From NCBI RefSeq assembly GCF_001411555.2, contig NC_049901.1, positions 8,566,681 through 8,630,680 of the forward strand: a DNA stretch of 64,000 nt, given 5' to 3'. This DNA comes from Juglans regia (lineage: Eukaryota > Streptophyta > Magnoliopsida > Fagales > Juglandaceae). The notes below the pieces were generated by a model. The model searched no databases. It saw nothing but the letters and a program-made list of their open reading frames with translations, and was not told where the DNA came from. The translations under genes and the position numbers were made by a program. Position 1 is the first letter of the stretch; every line of letters starts with the position of its first letter. Below are positions 24,949 through 34,955 of the stretch, one piece after another.

Positions 24949-26166
24949 TTGAGTGCACACCATTTGGTGACAGAGTGATTTATGTTGTGCTTGTCTATCC
25001 GCATATACACAACCCTACCATGAGGGTTAAATATAGTCTCTATTTTGATATGATCCTCTGATAAGATGATGATGATGCTCAGTTATGCTATGCTAAAATA
25101 CTGTTGAATAAGAATATTTATAAACTTTCGCTCTGATATTTTTAATAACATGCTATGATATTGCATTATGAAATTAAAAATGTTTTATTATGCATTATGA
25201 ACTCTGTAAATGCTCATGTTTACATATTAGTATATATTCTCTGCTTACTGAGTTGTTGATAACTCATCTCCTATATCCATAATATTTTTTAGATAATTTT
25301 GATGGTTTAACTGAAAATCAATAATAGAAAGCTTTAAAAAGATTAGATAATCGTATAGGAATAAATGTCAAAAGGTACCAGTAATTATTGGAGAGTCATA
25401 TTAAGTAAGTTTTATTATTTTATTTAATTTGAGTATTTTGAGACGTAGATATTTTTGAGTCTTTATAGAGATTTTTAATTTGTTACGTTGAGGTATTTTT
25501 TCGGTGTCATTGGAGAGGAATATAAATGTTTGGTTAAAACAAATATATTTATATTTTATGAAGTATTTATAGTATATATAATTGAGTTATAGAGATAATT
25601 TTAGATGATATGAATTAACTTTCTAAACCTCTAGAATCGGGGCATTACAGCAAATCAAGAAAAGGGACCAGCTAAAAAAGTTAATAATATGTAAAAAAAG
25701 ATATAAATTTATTTATTGCAAAAAATGCGAACACGAAACTTTATCACGTTATTTAATATAAAAACTATCTAAGTACAATATTTATACAAGAAAAATATTA
25801 TTTCCCATCGCCAATTAATTGGCCTAATGAAAAGATTATAATCAAAAGTATGACGAGCTTTACGCGCCTACGTAAATTAGCGCAAGAGCACACATACGAA
25901 ACCCCCCACGTGTCGGTTGACAAATCTAGCGTATGTTCTCTGTCGGTTGCCCTTGCCAGCCCTTAATCCCACCGCGAAAGCACACGTGCCCTTTCCCCTC
26001 TCTCCAACTTCTTCTTCAGGCCTCTAAAATCCTCCACTGGTCCAATATCCCCCAAACACCCAAACCCTTCGGCTTCCACCATCTCTCACCTCAAAGAAAC
26101 CCTCACTATTCACAGAAACCCATCGTTGCCGGAAAAGAGTCAAAGACCCTCCATACTCCTTCTCTG

Positions 26167-27639
26167 ATGCTTCCCATTTCTGATCACGCTTCCTTCGAAA
26201 CTATCAAGAAACCCCAAACCCCCGAGTTATTAGACCGCAAGAACTCACCGAACAAGTTCAACTCGGTTTTTCTACCTATCCACTATGCCCATTCTCGCAT
26301 TTGGCTCATCCTCACCATCCTCTCCATCCAGGTACTCCTTCTCTTCACCCTCCGCTCTCTTCCTATCTCCCTTTCCCTCTCCCACCCTCGCCCCAGCGAA
26401 TACGTCCAGAATTCCTTATCCGCTGACCCGAATCGAGATCAATGTGGATCGGGTCGAATATTCGTGTACGATCTCCCCGTAACATTCAATTCTGAGATTC
26501 TGGCCAATTGCGATGACTTGAACCCGTGGAACTCGCGCTGCGAAGCGTTGGCCAATGATGGCTTCGGCCGGAGTGCCACCGGGCTTGTCGGGATCGTGCC
26601 AAAGCAATTGGCTTCGGCGTGGTACTGGACGGACCAGTTCGTGTCCGAGATCATTTTCCACAATCGTGTCTTGAAGCACAAGTGTCGGGTCCTAGAGCCG
26701 GAAAATGCTACAGCGTTCTACATACCGTTCTACGCTGGACTGGCGGTGGGTAAGTATCTTTGGTCGAATTCGAGCGCCAAGGAACGCGATCTCCACTGCG
26801 AGATGATGTTAAAGTGGGTTCAGGAGAAACCCTACTACAAGAGATCCAACGGATGGGATCACTTCCTCACCATGGGGCGCATCTCGTGGGACTTCCGGCG
26901 GTCAAAAGACGAGGACTGGGGTTCTAGCTGTATCTACATGCGCGGGATGAGGAATATAACGCGCCTCCTGATCGAGCGGAACCCGTGGGACTACTTTGAC
27001 GTCGGTGTGCCTTACCCCACCGGATTCCACCCCAGGTCAGACTCCGATGTAACGGCATGGCAGCGCTTCGTCCGCGACCGTAACCGCACAAGCCTATTCT
27101 CTTTCGCCGGGGCGACACGTGGCGCCGTCAGGAACGACTTTAGGGGGATATTGCTCAGGCAGTGCAACGGAACGGACGCGTGTACGATCGTAGACTGCGC
27201 GGGGTCTCGCTGCTCCAACGGTACATCGGCGATCCTGGAAACGTTCTTGAGCTCCGAGTTCTGTCTACAGCCCAGGGGTGACAGCTTCACCCGCAGATCG
27301 TTATTCGACTGCATGGTTGCCGGGTCGATCCCTGTTTTCTTCTGGAAGCGAACCGCCTATTATCAGTACGAGTGGTTTTTACCGGGCGAAGCGGATAGTT
27401 ACTCGGTCTTTATAGACCGAAACGCCGTAAAAAACGGGACGTCTGTGAAGGAAGTGCTGGAGAGGTATAGCAGGGAGGAGGTGAGGAAAATGAGAGAGAA
27501 AGTGATTGATTATATACCGAAAATAGTGTATGCAAGACCTCAGGAGGGGTTGGAGACGGTGAAGGATGCATTTGATGTGGCCATTGAGGGGGTGCTAAGG
27601 AGGTTCAAGGAGCAAGAGGAGTGGGGATTTAAGTGGTAA
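26167..27639 (+). CDS. XLT2: Xyloglucan galactosyltransferase XLT2-type, GT47 exostosin family
   Basis: Intronless, 490 residues from this start. A Golgi type II enzyme: cytosolic tail, one membrane anchor (residues about 44-62, IWLILTILSIQVLLLFTL), then the exostosin-fold catalytic domain from GRIFVYDLP onward. Blocks typical of the MUR3/XLT2 clade include ATAFYIPFYAGLAVGKYLW, NGWDHFLTMGRISWDFRR, SLFSFAGATRG and SEFCLQPRGDSFTRRSLFDC with GSIPVFFW, the sugar-nucleotide-binding part. XLT2 adds galactose to the second xylose of the xyloglucan repeat; MUR3 homologues act on the third. The frame is open back to an ATG at 25933 (568 residues), but that extra part is Pro/Ser-rich and would put a long extension before the anchor, so 26167 is preferred. 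Placement on the XLT2 branch rests on recall plus neighbouring genes. Confidence 0.88.
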   Translation: MLPISDHASFETIKKPQTPELLDRKNSPNKFNSVFLPIHYAHSRIWLILTILSIQVLLLFTLRSLPISLSLSHPRPSEYVQNSLSADPNRDQCGSGRIFVYDLPVTFNSEILANCDDLNPWNSRCEALANDGFGRSATGLVGIVPKQLASAWYWTDQFVSEIIFHNRVLKHKCRVLEPENATAFYIPFYAGLAVGKYLWSNSSAKERDLHCEMMLKWVQEKPYYKRSNGWDHFLTMGRISWDFRRSKDEDWGSSCIYMRGMRNITRLLIERNPWDYFDVGVPYPTGFHPRSDSDVTAWQRFVRDRNRTSLFSFAGATRGAVRNDFRGILLRQCNGTDACTIVDCAGSRCSNGTSAILETFLSSEFCLQPRGDSFTRRSLFDCMVAGSIPVFFWKRTAYYQYEWFLPGEADSYSVFIDRNAVKNGTSVKEVLERYSREEVRKMREKVIDYIPKIVYARPQEGLETVKDAFDVAIEGVLRRFKEQEEWGFKW

Positions 27640-28906
27640 TAATAGACAAGGACGAGGGTAAATCTGTGCATTGGAAGATATATGCGATGGTTTCAGCTAT
27701 AATGTCACCAAGAATAGAGATTGTGTCAAATTTTTTTATGGGTTAGGTAGATAGTAGTTATTACAGTTATTTTTTTAAAATATATATATTTTTTCTAATG
27801 AGCTGAGGAAGGGGGATTTGGTACATGTTGTTCTTTTACTAGTGCGGTACATGATGTATGCAATTACGGCTATTGTTAGTGATATTAAGTCTGATCCTTT
27901 TATCGAGGAATCAGTCTCAGAATTCTGGGTTCCATCAGCAAGTGGACCAACCGAGCAGAACCACACGCAGTGGTGGTCCAAAGTGGTGGATGGATAGGGG
28001 AGACGGATGGTTGGATGATTGTTAGGGCAGTGCACCCTTTTTTTTTCTCTTGGGAACCGTGCATGTGGCATTGTAGGTATCCAAGAATATCACGTATAAT
28101 TGAGAAAATAAGTGATGTGCGTTATCATATTTGCACTTTATGAATGTGTTTTTTTAGAGCATTTTCATCTTTCAACAAAAAAAAGAATTGGTCCATTTTT
28201 GCAACAGGATTTCAAGTTCGAGAAGCTTTAAACGGTGGTACAAGTTTCATTTCATGAAATACGAGATTAAAATAATAAAATTTTATATTTTTAAGTGGTA
28301 TACAAGAGTACGAAGTTTATCTCTATAGATATTGGTGTGATAGAGTTAAAAGGCAGCCGAGTGTATATAGATGATGCAAACTGTACTATAATAAGTTTGT
28401 ATCTTGTTGACATAAAGGTTTGTCGACTATGATGTAGGGTCTTCTTCGTAAAAGCTTTTTGCATTATTTTTTTACTATCCTGCTTTTTATTTATTTTTAA
28501 ATAATATGAATTTTGTTACATTAGTAGTACAAAAACTTGTACCAAACATATGCCCAGATATAAATATATCTGGAGGAAACTTTTTTCAATTCATTTCTAA
28601 AAATAATAATTGTTCATCAAGCATAAGACAAACACATACTTTGTTAAGATTCAAAGTTAAAAAAATTATCATGGATCCCAGCTTCCTTGAAAAAAGGTTA
28701 ATTAAAAATAATTGTTTTGAAAAAGTTAGGATTAAAATTTAAGAATTTAATAGAAAATGAATATATGAGTTTCTGAAAATATAATTAATATATATTTTTT
28801 GGGAGTTGAGACTTGAAGTGTTCGGGAATTAAAAATAAGTATATGATTTCTTTAGAGTCGAGAGCGAATGGGGTTTATTTGGAGAACGGTGGCTCCCGTC
28901 CACCTA
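27640..28906. other. XLT2 3' flank and spacer
   Basis: Probable 3' UTR followed by AT-rich sequence. No gene recognised. The frames at 27775-28071 (minus) and 28506-28742 (plus) show no family features. Confidence 0.45.
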
Positions 28907-29097
28907 CCGGCTTCGTTTGGTTAGTTAAATACTCTCAACTCATCATTACAACTTTTTTAAATTTCAACACAAAATATAATAAATAATTTAACTTTTTCAA
29001 ATTCTAAAATAATAATAATATTAAAAAATAATATTCTAACAATATTTTATCATCTCAATTCAACTCAACTCATTTCAACATCCAAACACAACCTAAA
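28907..29097. mobile_element. Tourist-like MITE, family A
   Basis: GGCTTCGTTTGGTTAGTTAA at the left and AACATCCAAACACAACC before TAA at the right. Core CAACTTTTTTAAATTTCAAC and TTCTAACAATATTTTATC as in the reference copy. Confidence 0.75.
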
Positions 29098-29254
29098 TCT
29101 GTCTGGTACTGTAACAGCAATTTTAAACTTAGTTATATAAGTCCAGTCCAAAGAAAAAGACAGAAACTTGAAACATAAGTTTAGACCAGCATACAATGTT
29201 AAATTTGTCTGACTTTTACTTTTTAATTTTTATTTTGACATCATTCTAAGCTTT

Positions 29255-29257
<3 letters not shown>

Positions 29258-29286
<29 letters not shown>
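29258..29286. repeat. Poly(T) tract
   Basis: An uninterrupted T run of nearly 30 bases. It could mark the tail of a minus-strand retroposed sequence, but no body was recognised to its right. Confidence 0.7.
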
Positions 29287-29291
<5 letters not shown>

Positions 29292-29314
29292 TTGCACATT
29301 CTGGTCGGGCAAAA

Positions 29315-29505
29315 TCTATTCCTCCCGCTGATAGCTCCTGCCGGGGCTACGTTGTTTTTTTTAATAATTATTTTTTAATAATATTATGATTTAAAAAATT
29401 ATATATATTTAAAAATATTAAAAAAAATTCATATAAAAATAAAAATAAAAATCAACTAGCAGGAGCCCAGCGGAAGCTGTGAGAGTAGAGCCACCCTTCT
29501 GGCCG
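29315..29505. mobile_element. Family B MITE (GCTCCCGC-type ends)
   Basis: CTGATAGCTCCTGCCGGGGC at the left is answered by GCAGGAGCCCAGCGGAAGCT at the right in inverted form, around an AT-only centre with TTTTTAATAAT. Similar ends flank 57193-57990. Confidence 0.5.
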
Positions 29506-29550
29506 TGAAGAAATCTATGCTTTACCTTGAACTCCATATTAAGAAGCTTA

Positions 29551-29770
29551 GGCCTCGTTTGTTTTGAGAAAATTTTCCATCTCATCTCATCTCATCTCAT
29601 CTAATCATTACAACTTTCTCAACTTCCAATACAAAATAAAATAAACAATTCAACTTTTTCAAATCCTAAAATAAAAATAATATTAAAAAATATACTCTAA
29701 CAATATTTTATTCAACTTTTTAACTTTAATCTCATCTCATCTCATCTCATCTCAGAAAACAAACGAGGCC
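29551..29770. mobile_element. Tourist-like MITE, family A, reference copy (220 bp)
   Basis: Perfect terminal inverted repeats GGCCTCGTTTGTTTT / AAAACAAACGAGGCC, flanked by the 3-bp duplication TTA on both sides (29548-29550 and 29771-29773). Subterminal CTCATCTCATCTCATCTCAT runs lie at both ends. The TTA duplication and size fit the PIF/Harbinger superfamily. The perfect ends suggest a young insertion. Confidence 0.92.
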
Positions 29771-29773
29771 TTA

Positions 29774-30537
29774 ATATTGTATAACAAAAAACTTTGTGAT
29801 CTATATTAATAAGTTTATAATTTTATAAAATTTTGCAGAGGATATGGAGATTATAAATTTTTCTTGGGGTCATTTTCTATATTTATAAAATTATGATTGG
29901 TATATTTTTTATTTTTTAAAAATTTTTTGTATATAAGGATGTACGGTAGAGTGAATGAATATAAATATAGGTGAGTTCAATAAAGGGTAATGATACCTTT
30001 GCAACCGGTTCACTACTATTTTATTATTTATATTATATTTGAAATTTTTTATAATTTTATTTTAAGTATTTTTTTTAACATCCTTAATTATTAAAAAAAA
30101 TTAAAAAAATATATAATTTTATTAATAGTCACTTCCTTAACCATTAAGAAAATTAAAAAATTAAAAAAAATTAAAAATAAAAAGAATAATAAATAGATAA
30201 TAGAAGAATAGTAATCCTATCATTTTTCTTCAATAAAATACTTCTGGAAGACTGGAACAAAAAGAGAGAAGAATGAAATGTATTTTTTTTTTTTATGTAT
30301 ATTTGGCCTTAATATATATCCATGCCAAAAAAAGAATGGAAAAAAGATTAAGACAGACATGGATGGTTATTAGAATTGGACTTAGCCCGACTTCAGCCAA
30401 TATATTTCATTCAAGCGAGTGTAGTTAAAAGTTACAACAGAAACTCTACACAAATTGTTCAACATTTTCATTCCAACAAAAAAAAACCAAAGAACAAAAG
30501 AAAAAGGAGTCCGTCAAATGACCGATCGGACCTTTCT
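29774..30537. other. Intergenic, AT-rich
   Basis: A/T-run sequence between the MITE and the copia LTR. No gene seen. Confidence 0.45.
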
Positions 30538-30813
30538 TGTAGGAGAGGTTGATTAAACTTGGACAACCATTACAGCTACGTCCAAGAACCAGAAAGCAAA
30601 GACTGTGTAAGAGAAAGAACAGAGGAAAGGGAAAGTGAAATTGAGAGAACTTATTTTTCTTGTTCTGTATTAATAATATGAACTTATTAAAATAGTACAT
30701 GATCTGCCTTTTATACAAGTGACTAACACGTGAAAAGTAAATACACATATTGAAAATGTATCTCAAAATCGTTATAGAATGACTTCTTCTAGTATCTTCT
30801 GCAATTGCTAACA
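30538..30813 (-). repeat. copia 3' LTR, 276 bp
   Basis: On the minus strand it starts TGTTAGCAATTGCAG directly after the polypurine tract and ends at CTCCTACA. It holds a TATA box (TATAAAAGG) followed by the likely transcription start region. The outer end is assigned from the TG/CA rule and alignment with the right LTR. Confidence 0.65.
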
Positions 30814-30820
30814 CTCTCCC

Positions 30821-31555
30821 CTAAGATGAAGTGTAAATGTCAATAACACTCATTTTGGACAAAAAGTGATTAAATTGAGCAGCACCGAGAGGCTTGGCGA
30901 GGAGATCACTGTGTTGATGAGCACTATTAACATATAAGGTCTTTGTCATGCCCGCTTGAATCTTATCACGAACCAAATGACAGTTTATTTTTATGTGCTT
31001 AGTCCTCTCATGGAATTTAGTGTTGGTAATATGTAAAGCTGCTTGATTGTCACAAAATAGAAGGGCAGCCTTAGGATGATCAACACTTAAAGCTGATAGC
31101 ACAGCTAGCAACCAAACAATCTCACATGTTGTTGAAGTCATTGCACGATACTTAGCTTCAACTGATGATCTAGAAACAATATGTTGCTTTTTAGACTTCC
31201 AAGATATAAGAGCCTTGTCAAGAAATACAGAATAACCTACAATAGACCTTCTAGTGTTTGGACATCTTGTCCAATCTGAGTCTGTAAAGGCCTTGAGATG
31301 AAGATTGGTTTGAGCTAGAAAAAACATAGCTTGACTAGGAGCAGATTTAAGATATCTAAGTACCCTTTGTACTGCTTCCAAATGTGGCTGTTTGGGCTTG
31401 TCCATGAATTGGCTAAGCAACTGAATTGAATAAGCTAAATCTGGTATTGTGATTGTCAAATAAATCAATCAACCTATAAGCCTTCTATATGAAGAAGGAT
31501 TTGACAATAGGATGCCATCATCTTTGCTAGGCCGAAGGTTTTGCTGCGTAGGAAA
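30821..31555 (-). pseudogene. copia RT C-terminus and RNase H
   Basis: Reads DDGILLSNPSSYRRLIG, a stop, then IYLTITIPDLAYSIQLLSQF. It continues with the copia RNase H: FTDSDWTRCPNTRRSIVGYS, SWKSKKQHIVSRSSVEAKYR, EIVWLL, LFCDNQAALHI, FHERTKHIKINCHLVRDKIQ, DLLAKPL. The catalytic Asp/Glu/Asp pattern is visible. An in-frame stop just before the block at 31468 and loss of upstream pol make it a relic. Confidence 0.88.
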
Positions 31556-31717
31556 GCTAAGGGGTTTTAGATGCGACCTTTCTCACTGGCTGTTGTGTTC
31601 TTCCACTGCCCTTTGAATTGGAATTACCAGCGCTGGTTTTGGAGTTCAAAGCAGTAGAAGTACTCATTTGTTGTGTGCTGTCATTGGAGAGGCCTCTTTA
31701 TTTTTCTTCTTGTAAAA

Positions 31718-32145
31718 TCAGCGAGAAAGCCTTATTAATGGAGGAAAATGATCCATTAACAAGATTTGACCCCTTATGTGCGAGTAAGAGTCATTTAGTC
31801 CCATAAAAAATTGCATTACATACCATTCCTCATGATCTTCCATCAATGTCTTCATAGATGTACATCCACATGACGAGATTTGCTTAAAACTCATCAATTC
31901 ATTCCAAAGACTCTTCAACTCGGTAAAATAATCAATAACATAATTATTTTTTGATTGTGCACAAAAAGAGCTTTTCGAAGTTGAACAACCCTAAGTCGAT
32001 TACTTTGAGAAAAAATTTCATGCAAATCTTTCCATATATCAGCTGGTGTTGTCATATACAAAATAGTGGAAGCTATCTTTTTAGAAAGTGAGTTTGTAAG
32101 CCAAGAAAATACAGTATCATTGCACCTAATCCAAGCCTTCATCAT
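31718..32145 (-). pseudogene. copia gag (UBN2-type) fragment
   Basis: Two overlapping frames, 32145-31915 and 31918-31718. They read NDTVFSWLTNSLSKKIASTI, IWKDLHEIFSQSNRLRVVQL, then after a frameshift near 31920 MKSLWNELMSFKQISSCGCT and EWYVMQFFMGLNDSYSHIRG. These are standard copia gag blocks. The zinc-knuckle end appears lost at the deletion joining gag to RT near 31555. Confidence 0.85.
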
Positions 32146-32792
32146 CGTTCTGCTTTTTCAGAGTATTAGTGTTGGACTCATAAAATTTATTTTTAAATTT
32201 TAATAAAAAGTACATATTTTTTATATATTTAAAACTTTTTTATCCATAACTCTATATTAGATTAATTATTTAATTCATCAAAATAATAATATATTTTTTA
32301 ATAATAATATTTTTTTTCATATTTTATAATTACACTAATCATATGTTAATTAATAATTTAATTTGATTCTTATATTATTATTACAAGACGGTTGGAGATT
32401 AAATATGAATAAAAAAGACTGTTGAAAATTAAAAATAAATAAAAAATAAATTTGATAGGTGAATAGTAACTCTTCAAATTTGAAAAAATACATCTATTTA
32501 CTATAGTTTAAAACTTTCCACTTATCTATTTGACTAATTCAATACAGTTCTATTTTGATGAAATTTATCATTTTTATATTTAGTTAGACTTTTGATGAAA
32601 CCAATACCAATAATCTGACACTCCTATTATGAATGCAGTTTTGTTCTTGCGCCAAGAGCTATGGACATCGAGCGTATTCATGAATAAAATTTGATAAAAC
32701 TTGGACAACCATTATAGCTACATCCAAGAACCAGAAAACAAAGATTGTGTAAGAGAAGAAACGGAGGAAAGGGAAAGTGAAATTGAGGAGTG

Positions 32793-32997
32793 GTTTGGAT
32801 TCATATGGATTGAGATGATTTGTGAATAATAAAATAAAAATTAAATTATTTATTATATTTTATATAGAAATTTGAGAAAGTTATTTTAAAATTTGAAAAA
32901 GTTGAATTGTTTATTATATTTTTTGTGTAAATTTAAAAAAATTATAATAATGAGATAAGATGAATTGATGTAAATTTTAAATACAAACAAGATCTGA
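32793..32997. mobile_element. Tourist-like MITE, family A, inside copia 5' LTR
   Basis: GAGTGGTTTGGATTCATATG at the left and AAATACAAACAAGATCTGAG at the right, with TTTGAAAAAGTTGAATTGTT inside. The LTR sequence before it (AAGTGAAATTGA) and after it (AATAATCTGAACTTACTAAA) is continuous in the other LTR at 30640-30690. Confidence 0.75.
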
Positions 32998-33092
32998 GAG
33001 TACTTTTTTTTTTAAATTAATAATCTGAACTTACTAAAATAGTACATGCTCACTGCTGTACCTTTTATAGGTAAGTGAAGCAATAGCAATGG

Positions 33093-34955
33093 AAAACAGA
33101 ATATATCATCCTGGTCCCAGCAACGGAAAAAGCTGCTCAGATTTCCAACCATGCTCTTATAGGTAAGCTGGTTTCCACAAAAGCACTGAACAAGCACATT
33201 TTTTACACCACAATCCGAGCAGTATGGAGCTTTGCACCTGGTTTAAATATTGAAGATTTGGGAATCAACACTTTTCTGTTCACCTTCTCTTCAAGCATGG
33301 AGAAAAACAGAATATTTCAACAGCGCCCATGGAATTTTAAGGGTTACCATTTGGTCCTAAAAGAATGGCCTCCAGGACTTAGTATTCAAGAAATAGACCT
33401 AACTCATTCAGCCTTTTGGATTCATATTTGTGGTCTTCCTCTAGAAATGATGACAATCGAGAATGCAATCCAAATAGGAAAAGTCTTGGGTAATCTGATT
33501 GAGATTGATTATGCTTATCTTCCGGAAAATACTGTGAAACCCTTTATGCGTATTAGAGTGGAGATAAACACTGAGAAGCCACTTTATGAAGGTTTCAATT
33601 TACCTAGAATTAATAAGAAACCAGCGAAAATTTGTTTCAAATATGAAAGGCTTTCGGAATTTTGCTATGGATGCGGTCGACTGGGTCATCTTCATCAATC
33701 ATGTCCTATTTATACTAGTTCTTCTGATGATCCATGTTATGGCTCTTGGATGCGGGCGGATACAGTTGAGAATCGTCGTACCCCAGTCAGTTTTGTAAAA
33801 CCAGATCTTTTGCTTGAGCAACCAGCGTCTGATTCAGTTTTTTCTAAAGAGATTCAAGATAGCCTAGCCTCCAAAAAAAATACTCCCCCTGTTAATCATT
33901 TGGGGAAAGGCAAAGCTGTTATTATCAGTACCGATAGTGGAGAAAAAAAAGAATTCTGTATTAAGAAACTCTTCTCCAAAAGCTCCTCAGAACTTTCGAC
34001 CAACAAAGAAGATGACACTGTGCAAGCTCCTGTTCATCAAATTTATTACTCAGCCAGAAAGGAACCAGCGGTAGATATCCCAGAACCATGTGGCGCCCTA
34101 CAAAGTCTTCAGCCGTCATTCCTGTCAGGACCATTTATGGCAAACTATCATTCGGTTCCCACTTTTCCCTCTCAATACACAGGTGACATCAGCTTTCCTT
34201 TATCCCATTCATGCATCCTAGCCGACGTTTCTAGTCCGCAGCCCCCACTCTCGTCCAAAATAAATCTGATTCCATCTTCATTTTATATGGACCAGCCAAG
34301 CCCATTCCAGCCCAAACCCGTGTCCAACCCATCCATTCTAAACCAAGTCTTAGCTCAACTTAAAGCTACCCAAAGCCCAATCATTTCTGAGACTCCGAAG
34401 CTTCTTGTAAGTCCTTCAGGCCGTGGTATAGCTTTTAACACTTTCCATTTTAATCCAGGCCCTTCCTCGCTTCTTACCCAGATTTCTTCATCCCAACCCG
34501 AACATCCTCAAACCCTAGGGAAAAACATGATGAACCCAGTTTTCACCGCACCCCTTTCATCCCCACCTTCTTCCAGTGAAGCAACAAAAAAGAGGAAATT
34601 CATCAATCCAGTGAAGCAAAACTCACAATACCCCAACAAAAAAATTCTCTTATCTTCTACTATCACAATTGCTGAACGTGAGCCGGTCATCAATGACCAT
34701 GAAGAAATTCAAGGCATAGCTCTATCTCCGGAGTTCAAAACAGCACCTCAGAATCGTACTCCAAGCAAAAAGTCAAAAGCTGACCGCAAGCAGCGCAGGA
34801 ACAAAAAAGCTTCTTCATCAACAAATTATGCACCATCTCAGCGGCAAGCTTTGACAGTCTCGGGTAACTCAGTTCAGACTCAAACCATGAACCTCTTTCC
34901 TATTAATCCAACGACTGGTGTGGCAGGGTCTTCACTGCCACCGAAAACTCCATGA
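33093..34955 (+). CDS. LINE ORF1: DUF4283-like domain and CCHC zinc knuckle (5'-truncated)
   Basis: Open from the very first codons of the insertion (KTEYIILVPATEKAAQISNH) to the TGA at 34953-34955, 621 codons including the stop. The N-terminal part (GKLVSTKALNKH, VWSFAPGLNIEDLGINTFLF, WNFKGYHLVLKEW) is the DUF4283-type RNA-binding region of plant L1 ORF1. A zinc knuckle CYGCGRLGHLHQSC (CX2CX4HX4C) follows at about 33660-33705. The C-terminal half is Ser/Pro-rich and ends in a basic stretch (KKSKADRKQRRNKKA). No ATG precedes the conserved part, so the initiator was lost on insertion. ORF1 proteins bind LINE RNA and act as chaperones. Confidence 0.85.
   Translation, partial: KTEYIILVPATEKAAQISNHALIGKLVSTKALNKHIFYTTIRAVWSFAPGLNIEDLGINTFLFTFSSSMEKNRIFQQRPWNFKGYHLVLKEWPPGLSIQEIDLTHSAFWIHICGLPLEMMTIENAIQIGKVLGNLIEIDYAYLPENTVKPFMRIRVEINTEKPLYEGFNLPRINKKPAKICFKYERLSEFCYGCGRLGHLHQSCPIYTSSSDDPCYGSWMRADTVENRRTPVSFVKPDLLLEQPASDSVFSKEIQDSLASKKNTPPVNHLGKGKAVIISTDSGEKKEFCIKKLFSKSSSELSTNKEDDTVQAPVHQIYYSARKEPAVDIPEPCGALQSLQPSFLSGPFMANYHSVPTFPSQYTGDISFPLSHSCILADVSSPQPPLSSKINLIPSSFYMDQPSPFQPKPVSNPSILNQVLAQLKATQSPIISETPKLLVSPSGRGIAFNTFHFNPGPSSLLTQISSSQPEHPQTLGKNMMNPVFTAPLSSPPSSSEATKKRKFINPVKQNSQYPNKKILLSSTITIAEREPVINDHEEIQGIALSPEFKTAPQNRTPSKKSKADRKQRRNKKASSSTNYAPSQRQALTVSGNSVQTQTMNLFPINPTTGVAGSSLPPKTP

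Larger units (their letters stand above)
22730..25649. mobile_element. Solo LTR, 2.92 kb
   Basis: Begins TGTAACACCCGG and ends CGGGGCATTACA (TG...CA), flanked on both sides by the 5-bp duplication GCAAA (22725-22729 and 25650-25654). No gag, protease, RT or integrase sequence lies within it, so this is a lone long terminal repeat left by LTR-LTR recombination. It carries a (TC)n tract, a 31-bp tandem array and a TTACTGAGTTGTTGATAACT palindrome near 25240-25265. Length and ends suit large-LTR plant retrotransposons of Ty3/gypsy type; the family is not proven. Confidence 0.85.
30538..33072 (-). mobile_element. Internally deleted Ty1/copia retrotransposon
   Basis: Minus-strand order: 5' LTR remnant (right, about 32681-33072), gag, end of RT plus RNase H, polypurine tract (AGGGGAGAG at 30814-30822), 3' LTR (30538-30813). 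The LTRs share the block TTGGACAACCATTACAGCTA, the segment with GGAAAGGGAAAGTGAAATTG, and AAAATAGTACATG before a TATA-like CTTTTATA. Protease, integrase and most of RT are missing. The right LTR is further broken by a MITE and by a LINE at 33092. Confidence 0.8.
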
